The position numbers and the translations under genes are program-made. A DNA stretch of 7,880 nucleotides, taken from assembly GCA_947373775.1 (NCBI GenBank), contig CANBZE010000066.1:1-7880 (forward strand). The letters are read 5' to 3'. The notes under the pieces were generated by a model that was given only the letters and a program-made list of their open reading frames with translations, did not search any database and was not told the origin of the DNA. Positions 1 through 5,949 of this stretch are shown piece after piece. The first letter of the stretch is position 1, and every line of letters begins with the position of its first letter. Source of the stretch: Alphaproteobacteria bacterium. GTDB lineage: Bacteria; Pseudomonadota; Alphaproteobacteria; Micropepsales; Micropepsaceae.

Positions 1-7
1 GGTTATT

Positions 8-18
8 TTGCAATGCAG
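8..18. promoter_or_regulatory. Possible PhaR-type operator upstream of phaZ
   Basis: The 11-mer TTGCAATGCAG is a dyad, TTGC-N3-GCAG. The binding sequence I recall for the alphaproteobacterial PHA regulator PhaR (Rhodobacter sphaeroides) is CTGC-N3-GCAG, so seven of the eight specified bases match. It lies about 70 bases ahead of a PHB depolymerase gene, the expected kind of target, and TTGCAA at 8-13 could also serve as a weak -35 box, although no good -10 follows. An 11-bp dyad can arise by chance, and the left edge of the window hides any partner site. Confidence 0.35.
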
Positions 19-50
19 CATCCCCGGATCAGTTACCGTCGGACTGGAGC

Positions 51-68
51 GGAATCCCTGGTGATTCC
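51..68 (+). other. Small hairpin in the phaZ leader
   Basis: GGAATC (51-56) and GATTCC (63-68) form a perfect 6-bp inverted repeat around a 6-base loop. It ends directly before the AAGGGG Shine-Dalgarno candidate at 69-74 that precedes the phaZ ATG. It could be a leader structure or a dyad operator. The stem is short and may be chance. Confidence 0.22.
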
Positions 69-86
69 AAGGGGCTTGCGAGCGGG

Positions 87-1304
87 ATGTTGTACGACGC
101 CTATCAGGCCCAACAGGACTTTCTCGCGCCGTTGCGTGCGGGCGCCGACCTGATCAAAGCGGCCCTCAGCGACACCGTCCTGGGTCCGGCCGCCAATTAC
201 TGGCTCCGCAGCATTGGCGCCGGTGCCGAAATCTTCTCCCGCGCCCACATGATCCATGAGCGCCCGTCCTTTGACGTGACCGAGGTCATGGTGGCGGGCA
301 AGACCCAGAAGGTCACCGAGGAAGTGGCGCTGGACATGCCGTTCGGCAATCTGCTGCATTTCCGCAAGGAGAGCGGCAAGGACCAGCCCAGGGTGCTGCT
401 GGCCGCGCCCATGGCGGGTCACTTTCCCACCCTGCTGCGCGGCACCCTCCAGACCCTGCTCCAGGACCACGACGTCTATATCACCGACTGGAAAAGCGGC
501 CGCGACGTGCCGCTGACCGAAGGGCGCTTCGGCACCGACGAATATATCGATCACCTGATCGCCTTCTTCGAGCATATCGGGCCGGGCGCGCATGGCATGG
601 CGGTGTGCCAGCCCTGCCCCGCCATGCTGGCGACGACGGCGTTGATGGCCGAGGACGGTCATCGTGCCACGCCCAAGAGCCTGGTGCTGATGGCAGGTCC
701 CGTGGACACCTCGGTCAATCCCACCAAGGTCAACCACCTGGCCAATGAAAAGCCGCTGGAATGGTTCGAGAAGAACCTGATCACCACTATCCCGCGCCGC
801 TTTCCCGGCGCCCACCGGCGCGTTTATCCCGGCTTTATCCAACTGTCGGCCTTCATCAACATGAACCTGTCGCGCCATGTGCGCGCCCACATGGACCTGT
901 TCAGCCACATCCTGAAGGGCGAACTGGCCAAGGCCGACGCCAACAAGCGCTTCTATGACGAGGATTTCGCCGTCGCCGATCTGCCGGCGGAGTTCTATCT
1001 GGAGACGGTGCAGCGGGTGTTCCAGGAGCATCACCTGGCCCGCGGCATCTATACCTGGCGCAACCGCAAGGTTGATCCGCGCACCATCCGCAAGACCTCG
1101 CTGCTGACGGTGGAAGGCGAGCGCGACGATATCTGCGGCCTGGGCCAGACCATGGCGGCGCAGGACCTGTGCAGCGGCATCAAGCCGTTCCGCAAGAAGC
1201 ATTACGTCCAGGCCGGTGTCGGCCATTACGGCGTGTTCTCAGGCACGCGCTGGCAGACACAGATCTACCCCACCGTCCGCAACATGATCCTGTCCAGCGA
1301 GTGA
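87..1304 (+). CDS. phaZ: Intracellular polyhydroxybutyrate depolymerase PhaZ
   Basis: This 405-residue protein matches the intracellular PHB depolymerase family, cytoplasmic enzymes that attack native, amorphous PHB granules and release 3-hydroxybutyrate units. Characteristic segments are AAPMAGHFPTLLRGT (106-120), DVYITDWKSGRD (129-140) and MAGPVDTSVNPTKVN (202-216). The nucleophile is cysteine, not serine: C174 sits in the lipase-box-like AVCQPCP, as in the Ralstonia eutropha PhaZ1 type. The remaining triad candidates are an Asp in ERDD (347/348) and H380 in GVGHYGVFSG. There is no signal peptide, as expected. The second half corresponds to the PHB depolymerase C-terminal domain, and the length is usual for the family. 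The ATG is preceded by AAGGGG (69-74) and GAGCGGG (80-86), and MLYDAYQ is a typical N terminus. The last 66 bases overlap the convergent nuclease gene. In related bacteria phaZ often lies divergent from phaC-phaP-phaR, so PHA genes may lie to the left. Confidence 0.95.
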   Translation: MLYDAYQAQQDFLAPLRAGADLIKAALSDTVLGPAANYWLRSIGAGAEIFSRAHMIHERPSFDVTEVMVAGKTQKVTEEVALDMPFGNLLHFRKESGKDQPRVLLAAPMAGHFPTLLRGTLQTLLQDHDVYITDWKSGRDVPLTEGRFGTDEYIDHLIAFFEHIGPGAHGMAVCQPCPAMLATTALMAEDGHRATPKSLVLMAGPVDTSVNPTKVNHLANEKPLEWFEKNLITTIPRRFPGAHRRVYPGFIQLSAFINMNLSRHVRAHMDLFSHILKGELAKADANKRFYDEDFAVADLPAEFYLETVQRVFQEHHLARGIYTWRNRKVDPRTIRKTSLLTVEGERDDICGLGQTMAAQDLCSGIKPFRKKHYVQAGVGHYGVFSGTRWQTQIYPTVRNMILSSE

Positions 1305-2105
1305 TCGGCGCAACGTGCTGTTGAGCAGCCAGGCCAGTCGCAACCCGGCCTTTGCCAGTTGCACGCGCGCAGTCGCGGATTCCCGGAACACATAATCGCG
1401 CGGCAGCCGGACAAAGCGGCGGCCATCCACCGGCGGATAGATTTCGTCGCGCGCCACGCCAAGGGATTCATTAGCCCATGCAGCAGGCGTTCCGGCGGAC
1501 CAGGCCTTGCGCTGTACCGGGGTCACACCACGTTCCAGATCGGCGGCGATCACACCTGTGTCATATCCCAAAGCCTGCACCACATCGGCGTCCCACACTT
1601 TGTGCAGGCTGGCGCGCTCGCGGCCCAGGCTGACATGCACATCATTGCCGCCCCGGTCGCCGTCATCGGCGGCATGCAGCGGCTGGTGCACATCGGCGAC
1701 GAAATGGATCAGGAAACGCAGCGCCTCGGCCCGCGCGATGGTATTCGCCCCACGGTCGCTCAAGATGCGAAGATCATTGCCGATCTGCGCTACCACGCAA
1801 TCGCCGCGCGGGCAGTCGCGCCTTTGATCGTAACCGGGCGCGGCAAGCGGGATGTTCACATAATGCCAGGCGCCGGTGTCGCGCCGCTGGTCGCGCACCT
1901 CGTCCGCCCAATTGGCGTCATGGATCATCATGGCCTCGCCACCCAACAGATGCGCCACCTGGCCACGCGCGGTGGGTGTCAGTTCGCGCAGCGCCATCGC
2001 GGCGACGATCTCATGGCCTTGTGCGCCCCAGGCGAATGCTGGCCCCGGGGCCGTGATCAGCAGCACAGCCAGCAAGGCGGAACTTGGAAAGTGTCTAAAG
2101 TTCAA
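1239..2105 (-). CDS. Secreted S1/P1-type zinc-dependent nuclease
   Basis: The protein (288 residues from the chosen start) carries all nine zinc ligands of the S1/P1 nuclease family: W26 and H31 (WGAQGH at the mature N terminus), D68 (NWADE), H81 (WHYVNIP), H134, D138 and H144 (HFVADVHQPLH), H168 and D172 (LHKVWD). Family members cleave single-stranded DNA and RNA, with 3'-nucleotidase activity, using three Zn ions. A signal peptide ends in PAFA just before W26, as the family requires because the mature N-terminal Trp binds zinc. Paired cysteines (CPRGDC) could form a disulfide. The start chosen is TTG at 2105, with AAGGGA 9 bases upstream and a 25-residue signal peptide. An in-frame ATG at 2129 and TTG at 2138 lack a Shine-Dalgarno. 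The C terminus runs about 21 residues into the opposite strand of phaZ, beyond where the helical fold (RLAWLLN) seems to end. Confidence 0.92.
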   Translation of the reverse strand: MNFRHFPSSALLAVLLITAPGPAFAWGAQGHEIVAAMALRELTPTARGQVAHLLGGEAMMIHDANWADEVRDQRRDTGAWHYVNIPLAAPGYDQRRDCPRGDCVVAQIGNDLRILSDRGANTIARAEALRFLIHFVADVHQPLHAADDGDRGGNDVHVSLGRERASLHKVWDADVVQALGYDTGVIAADLERGVTPVQRKAWSAGTPAAWANESLGVARDEIYPPVDGRRFVRLPRDYVFRESATARVQLAKAGLRLAWLLNSTLRRSLAGQDHVADGGVDLCLPARA

Positions 2106-2118
2106 TGAGAACAATCCC

Positions 2119-2148
2119 TTGCCGGTCATATCGAACAACGCTTATATG
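2119..2148 (+). promoter_or_regulatory. Candidate sigma70-type promoter for the M23 gene
   Basis: TTGCCG (2119-2124) and TATATG (2143-2148) are separated by 18 bases, each matching four of six consensus positions. The transcript would begin about 30 bases before the TTG start of the murein endopeptidase at 2185. The boxes overlap the 5' end of the divergent nuclease gene and share bases with its own candidate -10. This was judged by eye only. Confidence 0.3.
2141..2146 (-). promoter_or_regulatory. Candidate -10 box for the S1/P1 nuclease gene
   Basis: On the minus strand these bases read TATAAG, five of six matches to TATAAT. I see no matching -35 at normal spacing (CCCGCC or TCCCGC would fall there), so an activator or alternative sigma factor would be needed. 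If real, transcription would begin near 2134. That leaves almost no leader for the ATG at 2129 but about 29 bases, including AAGGGA, for the TTG at 2105. Confidence 0.25.
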
Positions 2149-2184
2149 CCATGACTCGCGCTTGGCGGGAAAACTGGAGTTGTC

Positions 2185-3765
2185 TTGGCCAACCCGCGCG
2201 CGAAAACCAGCATTGCCGACACCCTGCGCCACGGCCTGAACGGCGCTGGCGCGGCGCTGGCCACCACCGATGGCCGCTGGGCGCTGGTTTCGACATCGCT
2301 GACCGCACTGGTGGCGGGGACCCTGGCCTGGATGGCGGTGGGCATGATGCCGGTTTCGCGGCCGATGGTATCGCCGGGCCGTTCGTCCCTGCCCTATGCC
2401 CTTTTCATGAAATTGATCCGCGCCAGCGAGCCGGCGAACCAGGCATCCGACAATTCCGACAATGCCAATCCCAATCCCGGCGTGGAAAACCGCACGGTCA
2501 CCCTGGATGCGGGCGACACATTGGCGGGGATGCTGGAGGATGTCGGCATCTCCAAACAGGACGCCAATGCCGTGGTCGCCGCGATGGGCAAGAATTTCGA
2601 TCCCCGCGCCCTGAAGGCCGGCCAGTCGTTCGACCTCACCTATTCGGTCGCCACCATCGACGCCAGCGGCAATGCCCCGGCGCCCGTGCCGTCGGCGCCG
2701 CGCACCACCACCGTGATGGTCAATCACCAGCCGGTGGTCGTGCCGGTGGATGCCGAGGAAGACGATAGCGGCGCCACCGAGGAAAATTCTCAGGCGATTT
2801 CGCGCCTGTTGTCGCTGCACTTCTCGCCCACCATCGACAAGGAAATCACCGTCACCCGCACCACAGAGGGCGGCTATACGGCGGACCTGGAAACCAAGGT
2901 GCTGCAGGTGCATCGCCACCGGGCCGGCGGCACAATCGATTCCAGCCTGTACCTGGCGGCGACACAGGCGGGCATCCCCACCGATGTCGTGATCGACATG
3001 ATCCGGATGTTCTCCTACAAGGTCGACTTTCAGCGCGACTTGCATCCGGGCGACCGTTTCGAAGTCTTTTACGACTATTATTATACGCCTGAAGGCCAGC
3101 CGGCGAAATTCGGCTCCATCAGTTATGCGATGATGACCTTGGGCGGCAAGCAGATCCCGATGTACCGCTTCCAGGCCGATCCCAACGAGCCTTCGGAATA
3201 TTTCGACCAGAAGGGCGAAAGCGCCAAGGGTCTGCTGATGAAGACACCGGTGGACGGCGCGCGCATCTCGTCCGGCTTCGGCTCGCGCTTCCATCCCATT
3301 CTGGGCTACACCCGCATGCACAAGGGCGTGGACTTTGCCGTGCCCACCGGCACCCCGGTCATGGCTGCGGGCGGCGGCACCATCCAGTTCATGGGCCGCG
3401 CCAACGGCTATGGCAATTTCGTCAAGATCAACCATGGCAACGGCTACGCCACCGATTATGGCCACCTGTCGCGCTTCGCGCCGGGCATGCGCCAGGGCGC
3501 ACGCGTGCGCCAGGGCCAGGTGTTCGCCTATAGCGGCATGAGCGGCATGGCGACGGGCCCGCATCTGCATTACGAAATCCTGGTCAACAAGGTCCAGGTC
3601 AATCCGCTGACGGTGAAGATGGCGCAGGGCCGTCTGTTGATCGGCAGGCTGCTGCGCCTGTTCCAGGAAAAACGGCTTGAGATCGACAACCTGGTCGCCA
3701 CCACCAGGCTGGAAGCCAAGGTGGCCGACAGCGCCACTGATCTGCGCCAGGCGAGAGTCAAGTAA
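2185..3765 (+). CDS. Membrane-anchored M23 murein DD-endopeptidase, MepM-like
   Basis: This 526-residue protein has the architecture of MepM/Csd3-type zinc endopeptidases, which cut peptide cross-links in peptidoglycan to allow wall growth. A single hydrophobic segment (about 32-55) should anchor it in the inner membrane with the rest in the periplasm. An Asn/Asp/Ser-rich linker (81-98) leads to an OapA/LysM-like module (about 101-153, with GDTL and LKAGQSFDLTY). A Csd3-like middle domain follows (about 205-330), then the M23 domain (about 357-478). Its zinc site is H379 and D383 (HKGVDF) with H462 of HLHYE. H427 (YGHLS) and H460 are the usual catalytic histidines, so it should be active. The charged, helical tail (about 483-526) is longer than the catalytic fold needs. 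The start is TTG, with GGAG at 2176-2179 five bases upstream. The transglutaminase-like gene follows 66 bases downstream on the same strand. Confidence 0.9.
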   Translation: MANPRAKTSIADTLRHGLNGAGAALATTDGRWALVSTSLTALVAGTLAWMAVGMMPVSRPMVSPGRSSLPYALFMKLIRASEPANQASDNSDNANPNPGVENRTVTLDAGDTLAGMLEDVGISKQDANAVVAAMGKNFDPRALKAGQSFDLTYSVATIDASGNAPAPVPSAPRTTTVMVNHQPVVVPVDAEEDDSGATEENSQAISRLLSLHFSPTIDKEITVTRTTEGGYTADLETKVLQVHRHRAGGTIDSSLYLAATQAGIPTDVVIDMIRMFSYKVDFQRDLHPGDRFEVFYDYYYTPEGQPAKFGSISYAMMTLGGKQIPMYRFQADPNEPSEYFDQKGESAKGLLMKTPVDGARISSGFGSRFHPILGYTRMHKGVDFAVPTGTPVMAAGGGTIQFMGRANGYGNFVKINHGNGYATDYGHLSRFAPGMRQGARVRQGQVFAYSGMSGMATGPHLHYEILVNKVQVNPLTVKMAQGRLLIGRLLRLFQEKRLEIDNLVATTRLEAKVADSATDLRQARVK

Positions 3766-3831
3766 GCGCGGGTCAAGCAGGGAACTTTAGCCGCACCGCG
3801 CCGTTATGCTTCCCACAGGGGGACGCGGCGC

Positions 3832-4635
3832 GTGTTGATTCAAGGCGGTTATGACATTGCGTTTCGCTTCAAAGCCCCCACGCCCATGCTTTTGCAGGTG
3901 CATTTGCGCCCCGAACTGCGCAAGCGGCTGAAAACCCCTGAAAAACTTCGATTTGATCCGCCGGTGCCGTTTCGCACCTATATCGACTCGTTCGGCAACA
4001 TCTGCACCCGGCTGGTCGCGCTCAAGGGCGATCTGAAATTCTCCAACCGCTTTGTCATCCGCGACAGTGGCAAGCCGGATGTGATGCCCGTCAAGGCGCA
4101 TCAGGCGGAAGTCGATGATCTGCCCGATGATGTCATCGTGTATCTGCTGGGCAGCCGTTACTGCGACACCGACAAGCTGGCGACCCTGGCCTGGAAGAAA
4201 TTCGGCAAGATCAAGCGCGGCTGGCCGCTGCTCAAGGCGATCCTCGACTACAGCCACAAGCGTATCACGTTCGGCTATCAGCACGCCCGCGCCGACCGCA
4301 CGGCGTTCGAAGGCCATCAAGAGCGTATCGGCGTGTGCCGCGATTATGCCCACCTGGCCATCACCCTGTGCCGCTGCATGAACATCCCGGCGCGCTATTG
4401 CACCGGCTATCTGGGCGATATCGGCGTGCCGCCCGACACATCGCCAATGGATTTCAGCGGCTGGTTCGAGGCTTACCTGGGCGGCACGTGGCACACCATG
4501 GACGCCCGCCATAGTCATCCCCGCATCGGCCGCCTGTTGATCGCGCGCGGCCGCGACGCCACCGACGCGGCGATCAGCACCGCTTTCGGCAATGCCGAGC
4601 TCAAGCGCTTCGACATAATCACCAAGGAAGTCTAG
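3832..4635 (+). CDS. Transglutaminase-like (COG1305-type) protein
   Basis: This 267-residue protein ends in a transglutaminase-core fold. C169 lies in GVCRDYAHLAI, the nucleophile position. It is followed by IPARYCTGYLGD (185-196), DFSGWFEAYLGGTW (207-220) and D224 of the MDARH motif. In papain-like transglutaminase folds the catalytic histidine sits two residues before the Trp of the 'HAWFEAYL' motif. Here that residue is S209, so the classical Cys-His-Asp triad is incomplete unless H174, H221 or H227 substitutes. The N-terminal 100 residues are a beta-rich region common in bacterial members of this family. There is no signal peptide, so it is probably cytoplasmic. Substrate and role are unknown; relatives are usually called transglutaminase-like or predicted cysteine proteases. 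The start is GTG, with AGGGGGA (3817-3823) 8 bases upstream. It may be co-transcribed with the M23 gene. Confidence 0.85.
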   Translation: MLIQGGYDIAFRFKAPTPMLLQVHLRPELRKRLKTPEKLRFDPPVPFRTYIDSFGNICTRLVALKGDLKFSNRFVIRDSGKPDVMPVKAHQAEVDDLPDDVIVYLLGSRYCDTDKLATLAWKKFGKIKRGWPLLKAILDYSHKRITFGYQHARADRTAFEGHQERIGVCRDYAHLAITLCRCMNIPARYCTGYLGDIGVPPDTSPMDFSGWFEAYLGGTWHTMDARHSHPRIGRLLIARGRDATDAAISTAFGNAELKRFDIITKEV

Positions 4636-5483
4636 CCGGCCAGTTCCAGCGCCAGCTTCTCGATCGTTCCATCCAGCTTGTACATGTGCCGGTACTGCAG
4701 CAGCTGGCGGGCGATCAGCTTCAATCGATCTTCGAACGATAGCGGCCGGCCCGGCGGGATGATCGGCTGGGCGAAAGCCGGGCTGTCGCTGCGCTGGAAT
4801 TCGAATGCCATGCTGACGCGCGATTGCTCGGCGCGCGGCGAGGAACGGCTGCCCCAGTGCAACACCGCCTGGTTCCACACCAGGATTTCGCCCGGCTGGA
4901 CCGGCAGCGCGCGAATGGAGGGCAACTCGAACAGCATCTCCTTGTCGCGCGGTGTGCCATAGACCGGATCGGCATGGGCCGGCACCATGTACATGCAGCT
5001 GTTCAGCGGATTGGCCTCGGACAGCGGAATCCAGGTGGTGATGGCGATGGGCGAGCCGTCGGGGCGCAGCGAGACATGACCCATGTCGCGATGCGGATTC
5101 CAGCCCGCATCGCCTTTCTGCGGATCGACATTCCACACCCAGCAATGCGGCAGCATGCCGTAGCCGCCCAAAATGCTGCCATAAAGCGCGTCCAGGGCAT
5201 GGAACGGCGCCCAGAATTCGTCGAACAGGAAGGCAAAGACCGGCGAGATGCCGTCTGCGGAAAGCCCGCGCACGGTATCGGCCATCAGTTTCAGGTCCAG
5301 CCCCGTATCATGGGCGATCTGGAAATAGCCCTCGTCCTTGATGCGGGCGCTGAGGTCGGCAGCCTGTTCATTGCTGGGGCGGAAGGCTTTGGCCTCGCGG
5401 AAGATGCGGTCTTCGCCGATATGCAGTCCGGGCGCGCGCGTCCGCCAAAATTCCCGGTCTTTGAATTGTTCGGGGTTCAGCAC
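4632..5483 (-). CDS. Phytanoyl-CoA dioxygenase-family Fe(II)/2-oxoglutarate oxygenase
   Basis: This protein (283 residues from the chosen GTG) is a PhyH-type non-haem iron oxygenase of the double-stranded beta-helix fold. The iron triad is visible as H131 and D133 (WNPHRDMGH) plus H209 (QAVLHWGSR). R222 (QSRVSMAFEF), 13 residues after the distal histidine, is the likely 2-oxoglutarate anchor. QPGEILVWNQ (196-205) precedes the distal His, as is usual. Such enzymes hydroxylate small molecules using O2 and 2-oxoglutarate; the substrate cannot be read from sequence, and phytanoyl-CoA itself should not be assumed. No signal peptide is seen. The chosen GTG (5483) follows the csaA stop by one base, with GCGGA 9 bases upstream inside csaA. 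An ATG at 5504 would overlap csaA by 20 bases. Translational coupling to csaA is likely. Its TAG stop shares CTAG (4632-4635) with the convergent transglutaminase-like gene, leaving no room for an intergenic terminator. Confidence 0.87.
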   Translation of the reverse strand: MLNPEQFKDREFWRTRAPGLHIGEDRIFREAKAFRPSNEQAADLSARIKDEGYFQIAHDTGLDLKLMADTVRGLSADGISPVFAFLFDEFWAPFHALDALYGSILGGYGMLPHCWVWNVDPQKGDAGWNPHRDMGHVSLRPDGSPIAITTWIPLSEANPLNSCMYMVPAHADPVYGTPRDKEMLFELPSIRALPVQPGEILVWNQAVLHWGSRSSPRAEQSRVSMAFEFQRSDSPAFAQPIIPPGRPLSFEDRLKLIARQLLQYRHMYKLDGTIEKLALELAG

Positions 5484-5484
5484 G

Positions 5485-5826
5485 TCAGAACATCCGCCCG
5501 CCATTGGGCGCGGCCAGGCTGGGATGCAGCAGCACCACTTCGCCATTCTCGTCCGGCACGCCCAAGGTCAGCACCTGCGACATGAAGGGGCCGATCTGGC
5601 GCGGCGGGAAATTCACCACGGCGATCACCTGTTTTCCGACCAGCGCGTCCGGCGCATAATGCCTGGTGATCTGGGCCGAAGACTTCTTGACCCCGATCTC
5701 GGCGCCGAAATCGATGGTCAGCTTGAAGGCGGGCTTGCGGGCTTCCGGAAACGGCTCCGCCGCCACGATGGTGCCGGCGCGGATATCCACTTTCAGAAAA
5801 TCGTCGAATGCAATTTCGCCACCCAC
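5485..5826 (-). CDS. csaA: CsaA-like tRNA-binding domain protein
   Basis: This 113-residue protein is almost entirely a tRNA-binding OB-fold of the CsaA type. Diagnostic segments are KVDIRAGTI (12-20), EPFPEARKPAFKL (24-36), GVKKSSAQIT (45-54), NFPPRQIGPFMSQVLTLG (72-89) and the C-terminal PNGGRMF. CsaA forms small homodimers; the Bacillus protein was described as an export-related chaperone, while the fold resembles tRNA-binding modules of tRNA synthetase-associated proteins, so its true role is uncertain. The length is normal for the family. The start is GTG at 5826, with GGGGG (5833-5837) six bases upstream. The frame stays open further upstream to about 6021, but that extension reads through hairpins and has no family resemblance. 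The dioxygenase gene follows after one base, and clpB lies 163 bases upstream on the same strand. Confidence 0.9.
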   Translation of the reverse strand: MGGEIAFDDFLKVDIRAGTIVAAEPFPEARKPAFKLTIDFGAEIGVKKSSAQITRHYAPDALVGKQVIAVVNFPPRQIGPFMSQVLTLGVPDENGEVVLLHPSLAAPNGGRMF

Positions 5827-5839
5827 TTTCAACCCCCAA

Positions 5840-5889
5840 CTGTCATGGCCCGCAAGTTCATAGCGGCAGCGTATGAACGGGCCACCCAG
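5840..5889 (-). repeat. REP-like palindrome, copy B, ahead of csaA
   Basis: On the minus strand this reads CTGGGTGGCCC at its 5' end and ACTTGCGGGCCATGACAG at its 3' end, nearly the same arms as the palindrome at 5950-5989 but inverted relative to it. Between the arms lies an extra inner stem, GTTCATA/TATGAAC, around the 9-base loop CGCTGCCGC. The TGGCCC/GGGCCA arms also pair, leaving a 4-base bulge. The element ends three bases before the csaA Shine-Dalgarno run, so it may influence csaA translation or mRNA stability. Confidence 0.6.
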
Positions 5890-5895
5890 ATGATG

Positions 5896-5922
5896 CCGCT
5901 TCGACTTCATCAATAGAAGCGG
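5896..5922. other. Hairpin in the clpB-csaA spacer
   Basis: CCGCTTC (5896-5902) and GAAGCGG (5916-5922) form a perfect 7-bp stem around a 13-base loop, between the two REP-like palindromes. The candidate csaA -10 box lies partly in its loop. It is unrelated in sequence to the flanking repeats, and its function is unknown. Confidence 0.3.
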
Positions 5923-5940
5923 AGATTTACCTGGCGACAA
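5912..5940 (-). promoter_or_regulatory. Candidate promoter for csaA and the dioxygenase gene
   Basis: On the minus strand TTGTCG (5940-5935) is followed after 17 bases by TCTATT (5917-5912), each matching four of six sigma70 consensus positions. It lies downstream of the clpB hairpin and about 85 bases upstream of the csaA GTG, so the transcript would include the palindrome at 5840-5889 in its leader. This was judged by eye, with moderate to low support. Confidence 0.3.
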
Positions 5941-5949
5941 AGAGTTCTC

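Noticed and set aside
33..1226. Long minus-strand open frame (about 397 codons) opposite phaZ
   Set aside because: It lies antisense to a strongly recognised gene. The His/Gly/Ala/Arg-rich composition is typical of the antisense frame of GC-rich coding DNA, and no domain is recognisable.
1359..2108. Plus-strand open frame of about 249 codons opposite the nuclease gene
   Set aside because: All nine zinc ligands and the signal peptide are on the minus strand; the plus frame has no recognisable feature.
2095..3570. Minus-strand open frame of about 491 codons opposite the M23 gene
   Set aside because: It has low-complexity His/Gly/Arg/Ala composition, no domain, and covers an intact endopeptidase on the other strand; it is a shadow frame.
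3787..5145. Minus-strand open frame of about 452 codons across the transglutaminase-like and dioxygenase genes
   Set aside because: It spans two well-supported genes in a non-coding frame and has no recognisable motif.
4824..5585. Plus-strand open frame of about 253 codons opposite the dioxygenase and csaA genes
   Set aside because: It is antisense to conserved iron-binding and tRNA-binding motifs, and its composition is typical of a GC-rich shadow frame.
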